Source of the DNA: Flavobacterium sp. ENC | Lineage (GTDB): Bacteria > Bacteroidota > Bacteroidia > Flavobacteriales > Flavobacteriaceae | DNA length: 64,000 nucleotides | Assembly: GCF_020991415.1 (NCBI RefSeq) | Contig: NZ_JAJMOY010000003.1 | Span: 558,001-622,000, forward strand | Direction: 5' to 3' | Made by a program: the position numbers and the translations under genes | Notes under the pieces: generated by a model | The model's input: the letters and a program-made list of their open reading frames with translations, nothing else | What the model was told of the DNA's origin: nothing | Database searches by the model: none | Part shown: piece after piece, positions 44,558 to 54,369 of the stretch | Layout: each line of letters starts with the position of its first letter | Position numbering within the stretch: the first letter of the stretch is position 1

Positions 44558-47500
44558 TTATTCTTTTGTCTTTTTTTCTTGTGTTGGCAAATGACCGTAT
44601 TTAATTTTATAACATTTGGTGAAATAAGAGGGAGAAGTAAATCCGACCTTATAGCTAATTTCGTTGATGTTATTATTTCCTTTTTCGATCAGTTGTTTTG
44701 CTTTTTCTAACCGAACGTTTCGGATAAACTCATTTACGGAAACGCCTGTTAAAGTTTTTATTTTTCGATACAACTGACTTCTGCTCAGGAAAATTTTAGA
44801 AGACAAAAGTTCTACAGTTAATTCAGGTTCGCTAATATTTTCATTAATAAATGCAAGAATCTTTTGCATGAAATCATTATCGAGTGAAGTTGTTTTTTCT
44901 TTGCCGTCTTTTGTGATGCCGCTATAAAACTTCTTAAACATGATCTGCCTGCTTGTAATAAGCTGCGCCAGACTCGATTTTAGAATATCCAGCTCAAATG
45001 GTTTACTCAAATACATATCAGCACCGGAATCTATCCCTTCTAATCGGTCTTTTACCATTGCTTTTGCCGAGAGCATTAATAAAGGAATGTGACTTGTTTT
45101 TAAATCCCCTTTTATGTTTTTACACAATTGTAATCCGTCCATTACAGGCATAATAACGTCTGTAATGATTAAATCAGGTAATTTCTGAACCGCAAGTTCA
45201 TAACCTTTCTGACCATTTTCGGCTGCAATAACCTTATATATTTTGCTTAGTTCCTGTTTGAGATAATTTCTTAATTCAGGATTGTCTTCAACAATTAAAA
45301 CAGTGTAGGGTTTTGCAGGTTCAACACCTGTATTTTCGACAGTTTGATTTATTTCATCATCGTCTTCAGAAGAATGATTAACAGATTCAGTCAGAAATTG
45401 GTTTTTAGTTTTTTCTGTTTTAAAAACCACGTCGATTATTTCGCTTTTCTTATACAAAGATTTACCTAAAGGAAATGTTACCGTAAATTTTGTGCCTTGT
45501 CCTACCTGACTTTCAACATCAATTCTTCCTTTATGAAGCTCCACAAATTCTTTTACAACCTCTAAACCAATTCCTGTACTGCCGTAGTAATCTTTGTTTA
45601 CATTATTAACCTGGTAAAATCGGTCGAATATTCTTTTTAGATCTTTCTTGTGAATGCCGGAACCCGTATCAGTAATTGTGATTGAAAAAGAAGGAACTCT
45701 ATTGTTATTGATTAACAGTGCACTATCAGCCTCTGATTTGTCTATCGAAACGGTAATAGAACCATTATCCGGGGTAAATTTAAAGGCATTTGAAATAATA
45801 TTAAAGAGTATTTTTTCCAGCATTTTAGGGTCCAGCCAGTCTTCAAGCCCGTCAAATGCAGATTCGAAATTAATCGTAATATTTCTGGCAGCAGCTTCTT
45901 CATCAAAATAACCAATGATTCCTTGTGTAAAGGCTACGACCTCAATTTTTTTGGCCTGAAGAGAAATTTTGTTGAACTCTAATTTATTAAAATCCATAAG
46001 CTCATTGATCAGTCTCGAAAGCCTGTCGGAACTTTTGTGTACAATTTTTAATTTGTTATGTATTTCCGGAGACAGATTTTTGCTTCTTAAAATATCTTCC
46101 AGAGGATTAATAATCAGCGTTAGCGGAGTTCTGAATTCATGCGAAATATTAGTAAAAAATTGTAATTTCTTATTGTTTAATTTCTCTGACTGAATGTTCT
46201 TTTCTTTCTCTAAAAGTATCGCTTGTTTGGCTTTAAATCGATTTTGATAAATTTTATTAAGGTATATAATCAGGAAAACTAAAATAGAAATGTATAATAA
46301 ATAAGCCCAAAAGGTTTTCCACCACGGAGGAAGGATTTTTATTTTTAGTTCTAATGAAGTATTGCTCCAGGAACCGTCTGCATTGGCAGACTTTACTTTA
46401 AAAACATAATCGCCCGGCGCCAGATTGGTATAGGTTGCCGTTCTGTTATTGCCCACATAATTCCAGTCCTTTTCAAAGCCTTCCAGATAATAGGCATATT
46501 GGTTTTTCTTGGAATAGTTATAGTTAATCCCCACATATTCAATCGTAAAAACAGATTGGGTGTAGTTAAGGGTGATTTCTTTCGTCTGGGCAATTACTTT
46601 GCTTAACGGCGAGGCATCTTCATTTGGTTTTACGGATTTATTGAACAATTTGAAGTCGCTGAAATACAATTTTGGCGCTTTCTCTGTTTTTTTGATTTCG
46701 TTAGGATTAAAATAATTTACTCCCTCGTAACTGCCAAAATACAATTCCCCGTTTCCATCCTTAAAGACTGCATTATTGTTGAAATCGTTATCAACAAGGC
46801 CATCATCTTTTGTAAAATGGGTACTTTTTTTATTTTTGAAATCGAGTTTTGTTAATCCTGATCCGCCGCTGATCCATAAAGAACCGTTGTTATCGGAAAT
46901 TATGGCACGAACCGATTTTTCTTTAAAACCCGGAAAGTTATTATAGTTCGAAAATGCCTTGTCTTTTTTATTATAATTAAACAATCCTTCGCCATCTGTT
47001 CCGATCCATATTGTTTTATCATTAGATTCATAGATCGATAAAATAGTCTGAATACTGTTATACTTCGTTTTGTCCCTGAACATGGCATCGCGCATTTTGG
47101 TGACTTTAAAATCAGAGTCGTCTTTTAAACTTACCTGATACAGCCCCAGGATTGTTCCTACCCACAAAACATTATCGGAGTCTACAAAAACCTTACGGAT
47201 GAAAGCGTTGTCTAAGGCGTTTTCTGTAAATGATTTCGATTCACAATGAATAAACGTGTTGCTTTTATTATCAAAATAATGCAGTCCTTTGATGAAAGTT
47301 CCAATCCAGATGCGGCCTTTTGAATCTTCGGAAAAACTGAAAATCCGATTCGATTTTAATCCGTCAGTATTGGCTGTATTGTAATTTATGAAGCGGGTAG
47401 TGCCATTTTTCAAAAAGTAGATGCCGCGATCCCAGCTTCCTATCCAGATATTTTGTTTGCTGTCTATAAATATGGTCTGGATATCAGCAGCATCCAAACC

Positions 47501-48712
47501 GGAATAGTAGCTTTGATTGTTTTTGTTTACGTGAATGTAACTCTTATTGGTAAGATTGTAAATATCAAGACCTCCGCCTTCATTGCTGATTAACAGGTTT
47601 CCTTTTTTGTCTTTTATAACGGATGTAACATAACTGGTTTGTAGTGAATTATCGTTGTTGACCTGCGATTCAAGGGTATTGAATTTGTTATTGGGTTTGT
47701 CAAATACGCCCAGTCCCTTATTGAAATAGCCTAACCAGAGACGTTTTTCTTTGTCCTCATATAACGACCAGACCGAATTGGATTTTAAACTGGAATCATT
47801 GTACTTACTATGCAAATATTGCTGCAATACCTGCCCTTTATAATTTACAACCAGTAATCCGTCATTTTCAGTACCGCAGATGATATAATCGTGACTGCTT
47901 TCTATAATCGACAAGATTTTGTTTTTGGTGATAGCGTAATTCTCAAATTGGTAATTATCTGTTTCGGGTTTAATTTTTATCAGACCATTTTCAGTGGTGC
48001 CCAGCCATATATATCCAAATTTATCAATAACAAGATTTTCGATATCCTCTAAAAGAGGTTCTCTTTTAAATTTGTCTTTGTAAACCTGCTTAAGTTTTCC
48101 GTTTAAATCAAGTTCTAAAAGGCCATAGCTGGTTCCTAAATAAATAATTCCGTGTTTATTTTTTACTGAAGATTTGATTAGAAAATTAAATTTCTCCAGC
48201 ACCTTTGACGGAATCATAGTGGTTTTTAAAGTTTTGGTGTTGAGTTTGAACAATCCAAAACCATACGTCCCCAGGATTAAGTTGCCGTTATTATCCTGAA
48301 TAATTGTTTTTACGGTAATGGGTTCGTCGTAACCTTTTCTAATAACATCTTCAATATTGATTTTGGTAAAATTATCCAAATCCCTGTTGTACAAGCACAA
48401 ACCGTCATCGGTACCCACCCATAAATTATTATCAGCATCAATAAAGGTGGCATAAATAAAATTACTGTTTATTGAACCGGGTTTTTTATTGTATTCATAT
48501 CCAAAGTAATTTACACCGTCATATCGATACAAACCCGTGCCGTTTGTACCGATCCAGATAAAACCATTTTTATCCTGAATAATAGAGGAAATAGCTCTTT
48601 TTGAAGTAGTTTCCTGGATGCTTCTAAATTGGTAGTTGTCAAATTTTTCCTGAGAAAACAGGCAATTCAGACCGATAAAGAAGCAAAGGATGATATATTT
48701 AATCTTTTTCAT
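44558..48712 (-). CDS. Propeller-type hybrid two-component system regulator (HTCS)
   Basis: The 1,384-residue regulator has a signal peptide ending in LNCLFSQ, then repeated two-component-propeller blades to about residue 690 (units of the form D-x-x-G-x-I-W-I-G-T, at least ten seen), a Y_Y_Y beta domain (about 720-790; Y-Y-L-E-G-F-E-K-D-W) and one transmembrane helix (about 802-822). The cytoplasmic part has kinase His858 in ISHEFRTP, an ATPase domain (NIISNAFKFTP), a receiver with Asp in LIITDVIMPVMDG (near 1184) and a C-terminal AraC-type domain (about 1280-1384). HTCS proteins sense oligosaccharides in the periplasm and activate the adjacent SusCD locus. Its place between the SusC operon and GH3 suggests that it controls both. 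Confidence 0.95.
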   Translation of the reverse strand: MKKIKYIILCFFIGLNCLFSQEKFDNYQFRSIQETTSKRAISSIIQDKNGFIWIGTNGTGLYRYDGVNYFGYEYNKKPGSINSNFIYATFIDADNNLWVGTDDGLCLYNRDLDNFTKINIEDVIRKGYDEPITVKTIIQDNNGNLILGTYGFGLFKLNTKTLKTTMIPSKVLEKFNFLIKSSVKNKHGIIYLGTSYGLLELDLNGKLKQVYKDKFKREPLLEDIENLVIDKFGYIWLGTTENGLIKIKPETDNYQFENYAITKNKILSIIESSHDYIICGTENDGLLVVNYKGQVLQQYLHSKYNDSSLKSNSVWSLYEDKEKRLWLGYFNKGLGVFDKPNNKFNTLESQVNNDNSLQTSYVTSVIKDKKGNLLISNEGGGLDIYNLTNKSYIHVNKNNQSYYSGLDAADIQTIFIDSKQNIWIGSWDRGIYFLKNGTTRFINYNTANTDGLKSNRIFSFSEDSKGRIWIGTFIKGLHYFDNKSNTFIHCESKSFTENALDNAFIRKVFVDSDNVLWVGTILGLYQVSLKDDSDFKVTKMRDAMFRDKTKYNSIQTILSIYESNDKTIWIGTDGEGLFNYNKKDKAFSNYNNFPGFKEKSVRAIISDNNGSLWISGGSGLTKLDFKNKKSTHFTKDDGLVDNDFNNNAVFKDGNGELYFGSYEGVNYFNPNEIKKTEKAPKLYFSDFKLFNKSVKPNEDASPLSKVIAQTKEITLNYTQSVFTIEYVGINYNYSKKNQYAYYLEGFEKDWNYVGNNRTATYTNLAPGDYVFKVKSANADGSWSNTSLELKIKILPPWWKTFWAYLLYISILVFLIIYLNKIYQNRFKAKQAILLEKEKNIQSEKLNNKKLQFFTNISHEFRTPLTLIINPLEDILRSKNLSPEIHNKLKIVHKSSDRLSRLINELMDFNKLEFNKISLQAKKIEVVAFTQGIIGYFDEEAAARNITINFESAFDGLEDWLDPKMLEKILFNIISNAFKFTPDNGSITVSIDKSEADSALLINNNRVPSFSITITDTGSGIHKKDLKRIFDRFYQVNNVNKDYYGSTGIGLEVVKEFVELHKGRIDVESQVGQGTKFTVTFPLGKSLYKKSEIIDVVFKTEKTKNQFLTESVNHSSEDDDEINQTVENTGVEPAKPYTVLIVEDNPELRNYLKQELSKIYKVIAAENGQKGYELAVQKLPDLIITDVIMPVMDGLQLCKNIKGDLKTSHIPLLMLSAKAMVKDRLEGIDSGADMYLSKPFELDILKSSLAQLITSRQIMFKKFYSGITKDGKEKTTSLDNDFMQKILAFINENISEPELTVELLSSKIFLSRSQLYRKIKTLTGVSVNEFIRNVRLEKAKQLIEKGNNNINEISYKVGFTSPSYFTKCYKIKYGHLPTQEKKTKE

Positions 48713-48832
48713 TTAACAGTAGTATTGATCAATTCCGCCTAGAATTTCCTTTTATTTTAAGTGTAATAAAGACAATATTAATAAAACTAAACAGGAAATA
48801 TACTTTTTAAGTCTAAATTTTATCCTATTGCC

Positions 48833-48870
48833 AAAAACCCGGGTACGATTATTAACTAATCGTACCCAGG
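48833..48870 (-). terminator. Intrinsic terminator of the GH3 gene
   Basis: Arms CCCGGGTACGATTA and TAATCGTACCCAGG pair with one mismatch around TTAAC. On the minus strand five T follow. It lies about 60 bases after the GH3 stop, so GH3 and the HTCS gene are separate transcripts. Confidence 0.85.
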
Positions 48871-48928
48871 TTATTAGATTGTTTTACACAATTGTGTTTT
48901 ATGCAAAGAATTAGGAATTTCTTTCCGG

Positions 48929-51223
48929 TTATTTCAGTTCAAATTTACTTGTAAGGCCTTCATTAGAATTCCAGCCCACCATGATATTAAACAAACCGGA
49001 CTCTGTTAAATATTTGCCTTCATTGTCATAAAAACCAAGTTCCTTCTCTGTCAATGTAAATTGTACTGTTTTAGTTTCTCCTTTTTTCAAGGCAACAAGC
49101 TCAAAGCCTTTTAGTTCCTTAACAGGTCTTACGATGCTGGCAACAGGATCATTTATATACAATTGAACGACTTCTTTTCCGTCAACATTTCCTGTGTTGG
49201 TAACTTCAACGCTCACCTGAATTTTTTCTCCTTTAGAAAAGGCAGTTTTGTTTATTTTAAGATTTTTATAATCGAAAGTGGTATAACTCAGTCCAAAACC
49301 AAAAGGGAACTGAGGCGTTTTTTCTACATCCATATAATGTGACCAAAAGACATTTTTATCACTATCAATGGGTCTTCCTGTACTGTATTTATTGTAGTAA
49401 ATTGGAACTTGTCCAACATTTCTAGGGAAAGACATTGTCAGTTTACCACTTGGGTTATAATCTCCATATAAAACCTGGGCCACCGCATTTCCGGTTTGAG
49501 TTCCTAAATGCCAGGCTTCTACGATTGCCGGAATGTTTTGGGCAGCCCACGGAATACTCAACGGACGTCCATTGTTTAAAACCAAAACGATATTCGGGTT
49601 TACTTTGTAGATTTCCTCTAGTAATTCCTGTTGAACTCCCGGTAAATTTAGATCAGTTCTGCTTCTTGCTTCTCCGCTTTGAAAACCATATTCACCTAAG
49701 ACCATTACCACAACGTCGGCATTCTTTGCAGCTGTTTTTGCTGCTTCAAATCCGCTTTTATCTGTTGTATTGAAAACTGTTTCTGTCAGGAAAGTAGCTT
49801 TCTGTGAAAGTAAATCGGCACCTTTTTCAAAAGTCAGCTGATTGTCTTTGTATTGCTGCATTCCTTCCAAAACCGAAACGGCAGTATTATCATCGGCTGC
49901 AATTCGCCAGCTTCCAAGCGGACTGTTTTTATCATTGGCCAAAGCGCCGATCAGAGCAATTTTTTGTCCGGATTTCTTTAGCGGAAGCAAATTCTTTTCA
50001 TTTTTCAATAAAACGATAGACTTCTTTGCCATGTCCAGAACACCGTCATTATTGGCTTTACTTCCGACAACCTCTTTTTCACGTTTTTCGTCGCAATATC
50101 TGTACGGATCGTCAAACAGACCCAATTCAAATTTCACACGCAAAATTCTGCGAACAGCATCATCAACTAACGATTCTTTTACTTTTCCTTCTTTGACAAG
50201 TGCCACTAATTTTGCTACATACAAATACGATTCCATATCCATATCAGAACCTGCAAGGACCGCTTTTGCTGTTGCATCGGCTTCGTCTTTGGCATAACCG
50301 TGTGCAATCATTTCGCGAATAGAAGCATAATCCGAAACCACAAATCCGTCAAAATTCCATTTTCCTTTCAGGATATCTCTTTGTAAAAATGCATTTCCCG
50401 TCGCCGGAACGCCATTTAACGTATTAAATGAATTCATAAACGTGCGAATTCCTGCATCAACAGTTGCCTTAAAAGGCGGCAAAACCGAGTTGTATAATTT
50501 AGAAGTACTGATGTCTACCATATTATATTCTAGCCCTGCCTCAACAAAACCGTATGCCGCAAAGTGTTTTGCACAAGCCGCAATCGTATTTACTTTAGCC
50601 AGATCTGCAACGGTTTCTCCCTGAAAACCTTTTACTCTTGCATAACCGATTTTACTTCCCAAATAAGGATCTTCACCGGCACCTTCCATGACACGTCCCC
50701 AGCGCGCATCGTTCGAAACATCGACATTAGGGGCAAAAGTCCAGTTAATACCGGATGCCGAAGCTTCATCTGCCGCAATTGCCGCCGATTTTCTAATGGC
50801 TTCCAGATCCCAGCTTGCCGCTTCTGCCAACGGAATAGGACTTAACGTTTTATAACCGTGAATCACGTCAAAACCAATTATCAGCGGAATTCCCAAACGG
50901 GTTTCTTCTACTGCGATTTTCTGTACGGCACGGACTTCTTTAACGCCTCTAACGGTAAGCATTGATCCAACCAGGCCTTTTCGTAAGTGTTCGTATTTTA
51001 ACTCAGCGCTTCCGCCTTTCGGAGCTGGTCCCGTCACATCCCAAAAACCATTATACTGATTCATTTGGCCTACTTTTTCTTCTAATGTCATTTCTTTCAT
51101 CAAAAGTGAAATTCGGTCTTCAATCGGTTTTTTGGGATCCATATACTTTTTTGTCTGAGCATATCCGTTTCCAAAAACGATTAGGAGTAAAAGGGCATAT
51201 TTTTTAATTTGTTTTTTCATCAT
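48929..51223 (-). CDS. GH3 beta-glucosidase-type enzyme (BglX-like)
   Basis: I start at the first of two adjacent ATG codons at 51223, which opens the signal peptide MMKKQIKKYALLLLIVFGNG; an upstream in-frame ATG at 51274 would put 17 polar residues in front. The 764-residue protein has the three-part GH3 layout: an N-terminal TIM barrel with FAPNVDVSNDARWGR and nucleophile Asp298 in VVSDYASI, an alpha/beta sandwich (KSIVLLKNEKNLLPL, V-V-M-V-L-G-E-Y), and a C-terminal fibronectin III-like domain (PFGFGLSYT, VTNTGNVDGKEVVQLY). It should release glucose or xylose from the non-reducing ends of imported oligosaccharides in the periplasm. It has its own upstream region with the second copy of the shared box. 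Confidence 0.94.
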   Translation of the reverse strand: MMKKQIKKYALLLLIVFGNGYAQTKKYMDPKKPIEDRISLLMKEMTLEEKVGQMNQYNGFWDVTGPAPKGGSAELKYEHLRKGLVGSMLTVRGVKEVRAVQKIAVEETRLGIPLIIGFDVIHGYKTLSPIPLAEAASWDLEAIRKSAAIAADEASASGINWTFAPNVDVSNDARWGRVMEGAGEDPYLGSKIGYARVKGFQGETVADLAKVNTIAACAKHFAAYGFVEAGLEYNMVDISTSKLYNSVLPPFKATVDAGIRTFMNSFNTLNGVPATGNAFLQRDILKGKWNFDGFVVSDYASIREMIAHGYAKDEADATAKAVLAGSDMDMESYLYVAKLVALVKEGKVKESLVDDAVRRILRVKFELGLFDDPYRYCDEKREKEVVGSKANNDGVLDMAKKSIVLLKNEKNLLPLKKSGQKIALIGALANDKNSPLGSWRIAADDNTAVSVLEGMQQYKDNQLTFEKGADLLSQKATFLTETVFNTTDKSGFEAAKTAAKNADVVVMVLGEYGFQSGEARSRTDLNLPGVQQELLEEIYKVNPNIVLVLNNGRPLSIPWAAQNIPAIVEAWHLGTQTGNAVAQVLYGDYNPSGKLTMSFPRNVGQVPIYYNKYSTGRPIDSDKNVFWSHYMDVEKTPQFPFGFGLSYTTFDYKNLKINKTAFSKGEKIQVSVEVTNTGNVDGKEVVQLYINDPVASIVRPVKELKGFELVALKKGETKTVQFTLTEKELGFYDNEGKYLTESGLFNIMVGWNSNEGLTSKFELK

Positions 51224-51368
51224 AGTGGTTTTAGTATTATTATGGAGGTTAGTAAAGTCAGATATGTACAGCATTATCTTTTGTGCCCTTGCAGCTGTAT
51301 GTGCATTAAATAGGTTGAATTTTAGGATTGTAAATATAGTTTTACGGTACTACCCATAGTAATACATT

Positions 51369-51396
51369 TGAAGCATTATGTAATAGAAATGATGCA
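51369..51396 (-). promoter_or_regulatory. Spaced box shared with the SusC promoter region, copy 2
   Basis: TGAAGCATT, 9 bases, AAATGATGCA: 19 fixed positions identical to the copy at 44271-44298 with the same spacing and orientation, 145 bases upstream of the GH3 start. It is 506 bases from the divergent GH89 start, so control of that gene is less likely. Confidence 0.6.
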
Positions 51397-51832
51397 TAAA
51401 GCACCTTTGTGATCAACCAAACAAAAAGATCAGCGCTAAATATTTGGTTTCAATTCGATTAAAAAAAACCGCATTACACGATGTTGACTACAAAATATAA
51501 AAAAATAGTTCACTCTTTTTTAAATGGAAAATTTTCAAAAAGCCTTATTTTTTTGTGGTAAAAAAGGTATCCTCTCCAAGATGGACAGATTCTATTTTTA
51601 GGATAAAAAGGTAATAATGCAAAAAGTTTACATTTCATTTTTTTGGGAGACTTCACCACTATCTATGAAAAGAAACTGCAAAATATGTCTATGAATTTGA
51701 TTAATAAGTCCATCTTAAAATGATACATTCTGTATAATTTTATTTTCAATTCAATGTCCTTTTAAACAAGCTTGAATTTCATGAATAAAGTAGTTAGTTA
51801 TAAGTAAAAGATTTCTTGTTTGTTTTGTTTGT

Positions 51833-51862
51833 AGGGAGATTAATAAAAAAATTAATCTCCCT
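51833..51862 (+). promoter_or_regulatory. Perfect 12-bp hairpin in the GH89 leader, terminator-like
   Basis: AGGGAGATTAAT and ATTAATCTCCCT enclose AAAAAA and are followed by TGTTTTTTG on the plus strand. It ends 40 bases upstream of the GH89 start and no gene ends upstream of it on this strand, so it may be a leader attenuator. It could alternatively stop stray transcription. Confidence 0.55.
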
Positions 51863-51902
51863 TGTTTTTTGTTTAGACTAAAAAAGTATGATAATTAAAT
51901 AA

Positions 51903-54089
51903 ATGTGTAACGATATGGAAAGAGAGAATTTGAAAATTAAAAAAGGTAACCCTTCAAAAGCAGTAACCTTTTTTTTTGTGTTGTTATTTTTAGTAGTAGT
52001 CAAAGGCTATTGTCAAAATGGAGAAAACACAAAAAGTTCGATGGCCGTGTTAGAAAGACTGATTGGCGATCGTGCGAAAGATTTCGATTTATATCTTGTG
52101 GAAAGTAATGGTCAAATTGGTTCGGATTCCTTTGAAGTGGAAACAGCTGGAAACAGGATAAAAATTAAAGGAACATCTAATACGTCAATTTGTTATGGGG
52201 CTTATATTTTTCTGAGAGATATAGGGGCCGTTTTAGTAAGTTGGGAAGGAAACAGAATTAATCTTCCTAAAGTCTGGCCTGAATATTCGAAAAAAGTATC
52301 CACGCCATTTCAATACAGGGAATATCTAAATGCCTGTACATTTGGTTATACCACACCCTGGTGGGATTGGAAACGTTGGGAAAAGGAAATAGACTGGATG
52401 GCTTTTCACGGTATTAATCTGCCTACAGCTATGGAAGGTCAGGAAACCGTCTGGCAGTTGTTATGGAAAGAATACGGATTGACCGAAACGCAATTAGAAG
52501 CCCATTTTGCAGGGCCTGCCTTTTTACCATGGCAGCGTATGGGAAATATTAACAGTCTTGAAGGGCCGCTGCCGCAGGAATGGTTCAGTAAAAAGGAAGA
52601 GCTTCAAAAGAAAATCTTAAACCGGATGAGAGCATTAGACATGCATCCTGTTGTACCTGCTTTTAGTGGTTATGTTCCTAAAGCTTTTGCAGAAAAACAT
52701 CCGGAAGCCAAAATAACCGAACTAAAATCCTGGTCGGGAGGTGGTTTTGCAAGTACGTTTCTATTAGATTCAAAAGATCCCTTGTTTAAACAAATAGGAA
52801 AACGCTTTATTGAAATTTATACTAAAATGTACGGGAAGTCCAATTTCTATCTGGCAGATTCTTTTAATGAAATTGAACCTCCGGTTTCTGAGCATACTAA
52901 ATATGAAGAACTTTCAAATTACGGAAGCGGAATTTATGAAACTATTAATGAAGCAGCTCCGGGTGCAGTATGGGTGATGCAGGGATGGCTTTTTGGAGAC
53001 AATAAAGAATTCTGGACAAAAGAAGCTACCAGGGCATTTCTAAGTAAAGTGCCAAATGATCGATTGATGATACAGGATTACGCAAATGACAGATATAAAG
53101 TATGGGAAAATCAGGAAGCCTTTTATGGAAAACAATGGACGTACGGTTATGTGCACAATTATGGCGGATCAAATCCTGTCTATGGAGACCTGAATTTCTA
53201 TAAAAACGAATTGACGGGTTTATTGAAAAATCCAAATAAAGGGAATGTGGTTGGTTATGGGGCAATGCCGGAAGGTTTAAATACGAATTCAATTGTTTAT
53301 GAATATATTTATGATCTTCCGTGGAATCAGGGAAATGAACCTGTAAAGGAATGGCTAACCAAATATTTAAATGCCAGATACGAACAAAAAACTTCTGCAA
53401 CTGTTTTTAAGGCGTGGGAATTGTTGCTGGAATCCGTTTACAGTACTAAATACTGGGAACCCCGTTGGTGGAATGATAGGGCTGGAGCGTATTTGTTGTT
53501 TAAACGTCCTACGGCGACAGTTACGGACTTTAAAGGACATCCCGGAGATAAGAAAAAACTAAAAGAAGCTTTAGACATTTTAGTCAAAGAAGCGAAAAAA
53601 TACAATAAAAAGAATCTTATTCATTACGATTTAACCGATGCTTCAAGACATTACTATTCACTTTGTATGGATGAGGATTTAATTGAATGTGTAAAAGCAT
53701 ATCAGCAAAAAGATATAGCAAAAGGTGATCAGCTATTTAAAAAAATAGAAAAACAAGCTTTAGAGGTAGACAATATGATCGCTAAGCAGCCTTTAAACAG
53801 TCTGGATTACTGGATAAAATCTGCTGCTGATTATGGAAGTTCACCCGAAGTATCTGATTTGTACGTAAAAAATGCAAAAACGCTGATTACACTCTGGGGA
53901 GGAGAAGGCCATTTGAATGATTATGCTTCCAGATCCTGGTACGGAATGTATAAAGGATTTTACTGGCCAAGATGGAAAATGTTTTTAGAAGCTCTAAAAA
54001 AATCAGTAGTGGATAACACTCCTTTTGATGAAACAAAAGAAAGAGAATTAATTAAAAATTGGGAAATCAAATGGACCGAAAATAAATAA
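51903..54089 (+). CDS. GH89 alpha-N-acetylglucosaminidase
   Basis: The 728-residue protein has a signal peptide (hydrophobic core at about 21-35, ending in G-Y-C-Q); the start may be the ATG at 51903 or the one at 51915. The sequence follows the GH89 (NAGLU) family: YREYLNACTFGYTTPWWDW, W-M-A-F-H-G-I-N-L-P, ADSFNEIEPP with Glu323, and AMPEGLNTNSIVYE with Glu457. Human NAGLU uses Glu316 and Glu446, at nearly the same spacing. GH89 enzymes remove terminal alpha-linked N-acetylglucosamine, found in mucins and heparan-type glycans. It is the first gene of the plus-strand locus that continues with SusC, SusD and two GH92 genes, although 280 bases separate it from SusC. Confidence 0.93.
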   Translation: MCNDMERENLKIKKGNPSKAVTFFFVLLFLVVVKGYCQNGENTKSSMAVLERLIGDRAKDFDLYLVESNGQIGSDSFEVETAGNRIKIKGTSNTSICYGAYIFLRDIGAVLVSWEGNRINLPKVWPEYSKKVSTPFQYREYLNACTFGYTTPWWDWKRWEKEIDWMAFHGINLPTAMEGQETVWQLLWKEYGLTETQLEAHFAGPAFLPWQRMGNINSLEGPLPQEWFSKKEELQKKILNRMRALDMHPVVPAFSGYVPKAFAEKHPEAKITELKSWSGGGFASTFLLDSKDPLFKQIGKRFIEIYTKMYGKSNFYLADSFNEIEPPVSEHTKYEELSNYGSGIYETINEAAPGAVWVMQGWLFGDNKEFWTKEATRAFLSKVPNDRLMIQDYANDRYKVWENQEAFYGKQWTYGYVHNYGGSNPVYGDLNFYKNELTGLLKNPNKGNVVGYGAMPEGLNTNSIVYEYIYDLPWNQGNEPVKEWLTKYLNARYEQKTSATVFKAWELLLESVYSTKYWEPRWWNDRAGAYLLFKRPTATVTDFKGHPGDKKKLKEALDILVKEAKKYNKKNLIHYDLTDASRHYYSLCMDEDLIECVKAYQQKDIAKGDQLFKKIEKQALEVDNMIAKQPLNSLDYWIKSAADYGSSPEVSDLYVKNAKTLITLWGGEGHLNDYASRSWYGMYKGFYWPRWKMFLEALKKSVVDNTPFDETKERELIKNWEIKWTENK

Positions 54090-54306
54090 AAAATATACCG
54101 ATACAATAATTAATACGTATATAACCAAAATATAACTTAAACTTTTAACCATTACCTTAAACTATACTGAATATATGAAATGAAATCTTTACGAAATCGA
54201 TTAATTAATAAGTTTTTAACTATAGATTTTTTCAAAACCAACCCTGCGAAGCCTTGCTATTATTGACTTTAAAGGAATTATCCATGTTTATGAATAACCT
54301 GTCCAT

Positions 54307-54335
54307 TTGTTAACATTTCTTTACCAGTAATTTCG
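54307..54335 (+). promoter_or_regulatory. Candidate promoter of the third SusC gene
   Basis: TTG at 54307-54309, an 18-base spacer and TAATTTCG at 54328-54335 match the Bacteroidota consensus with one mismatch. The start of transcription would fall about 28 bases upstream of the SusC ATG. This suggests that SusC-SusD can be transcribed apart from GH89. Confidence 0.5.
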
Positions 54336-54369
54336 TCAGTACTATATTAACCAATTAACCAATATCAAA

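Larger units (their letters stand above)
51275..51902. other. Divergent intergenic region between GH3 and GH89
   Basis: About 680 bases separate the true GH3 start (51223) from the GH89 start. The region holds the shared 28-base box at 51369 and a perfect terminator-like hairpin at 51833. In between it is AT-rich; I find no reading frame or RNA gene. GCATTACACG at 51471 resembles GCGTAACACG near 44307, but the spacing to the box differs. Confidence 0.6.

Noticed and set aside
49842..50297. A 151-residue plus-strand reading frame opposite GH3
   Set aside because: It lies wholly antisense to a well-supported GH3 gene whose catalytic motifs are intact, and its composition is that of a shadow frame.
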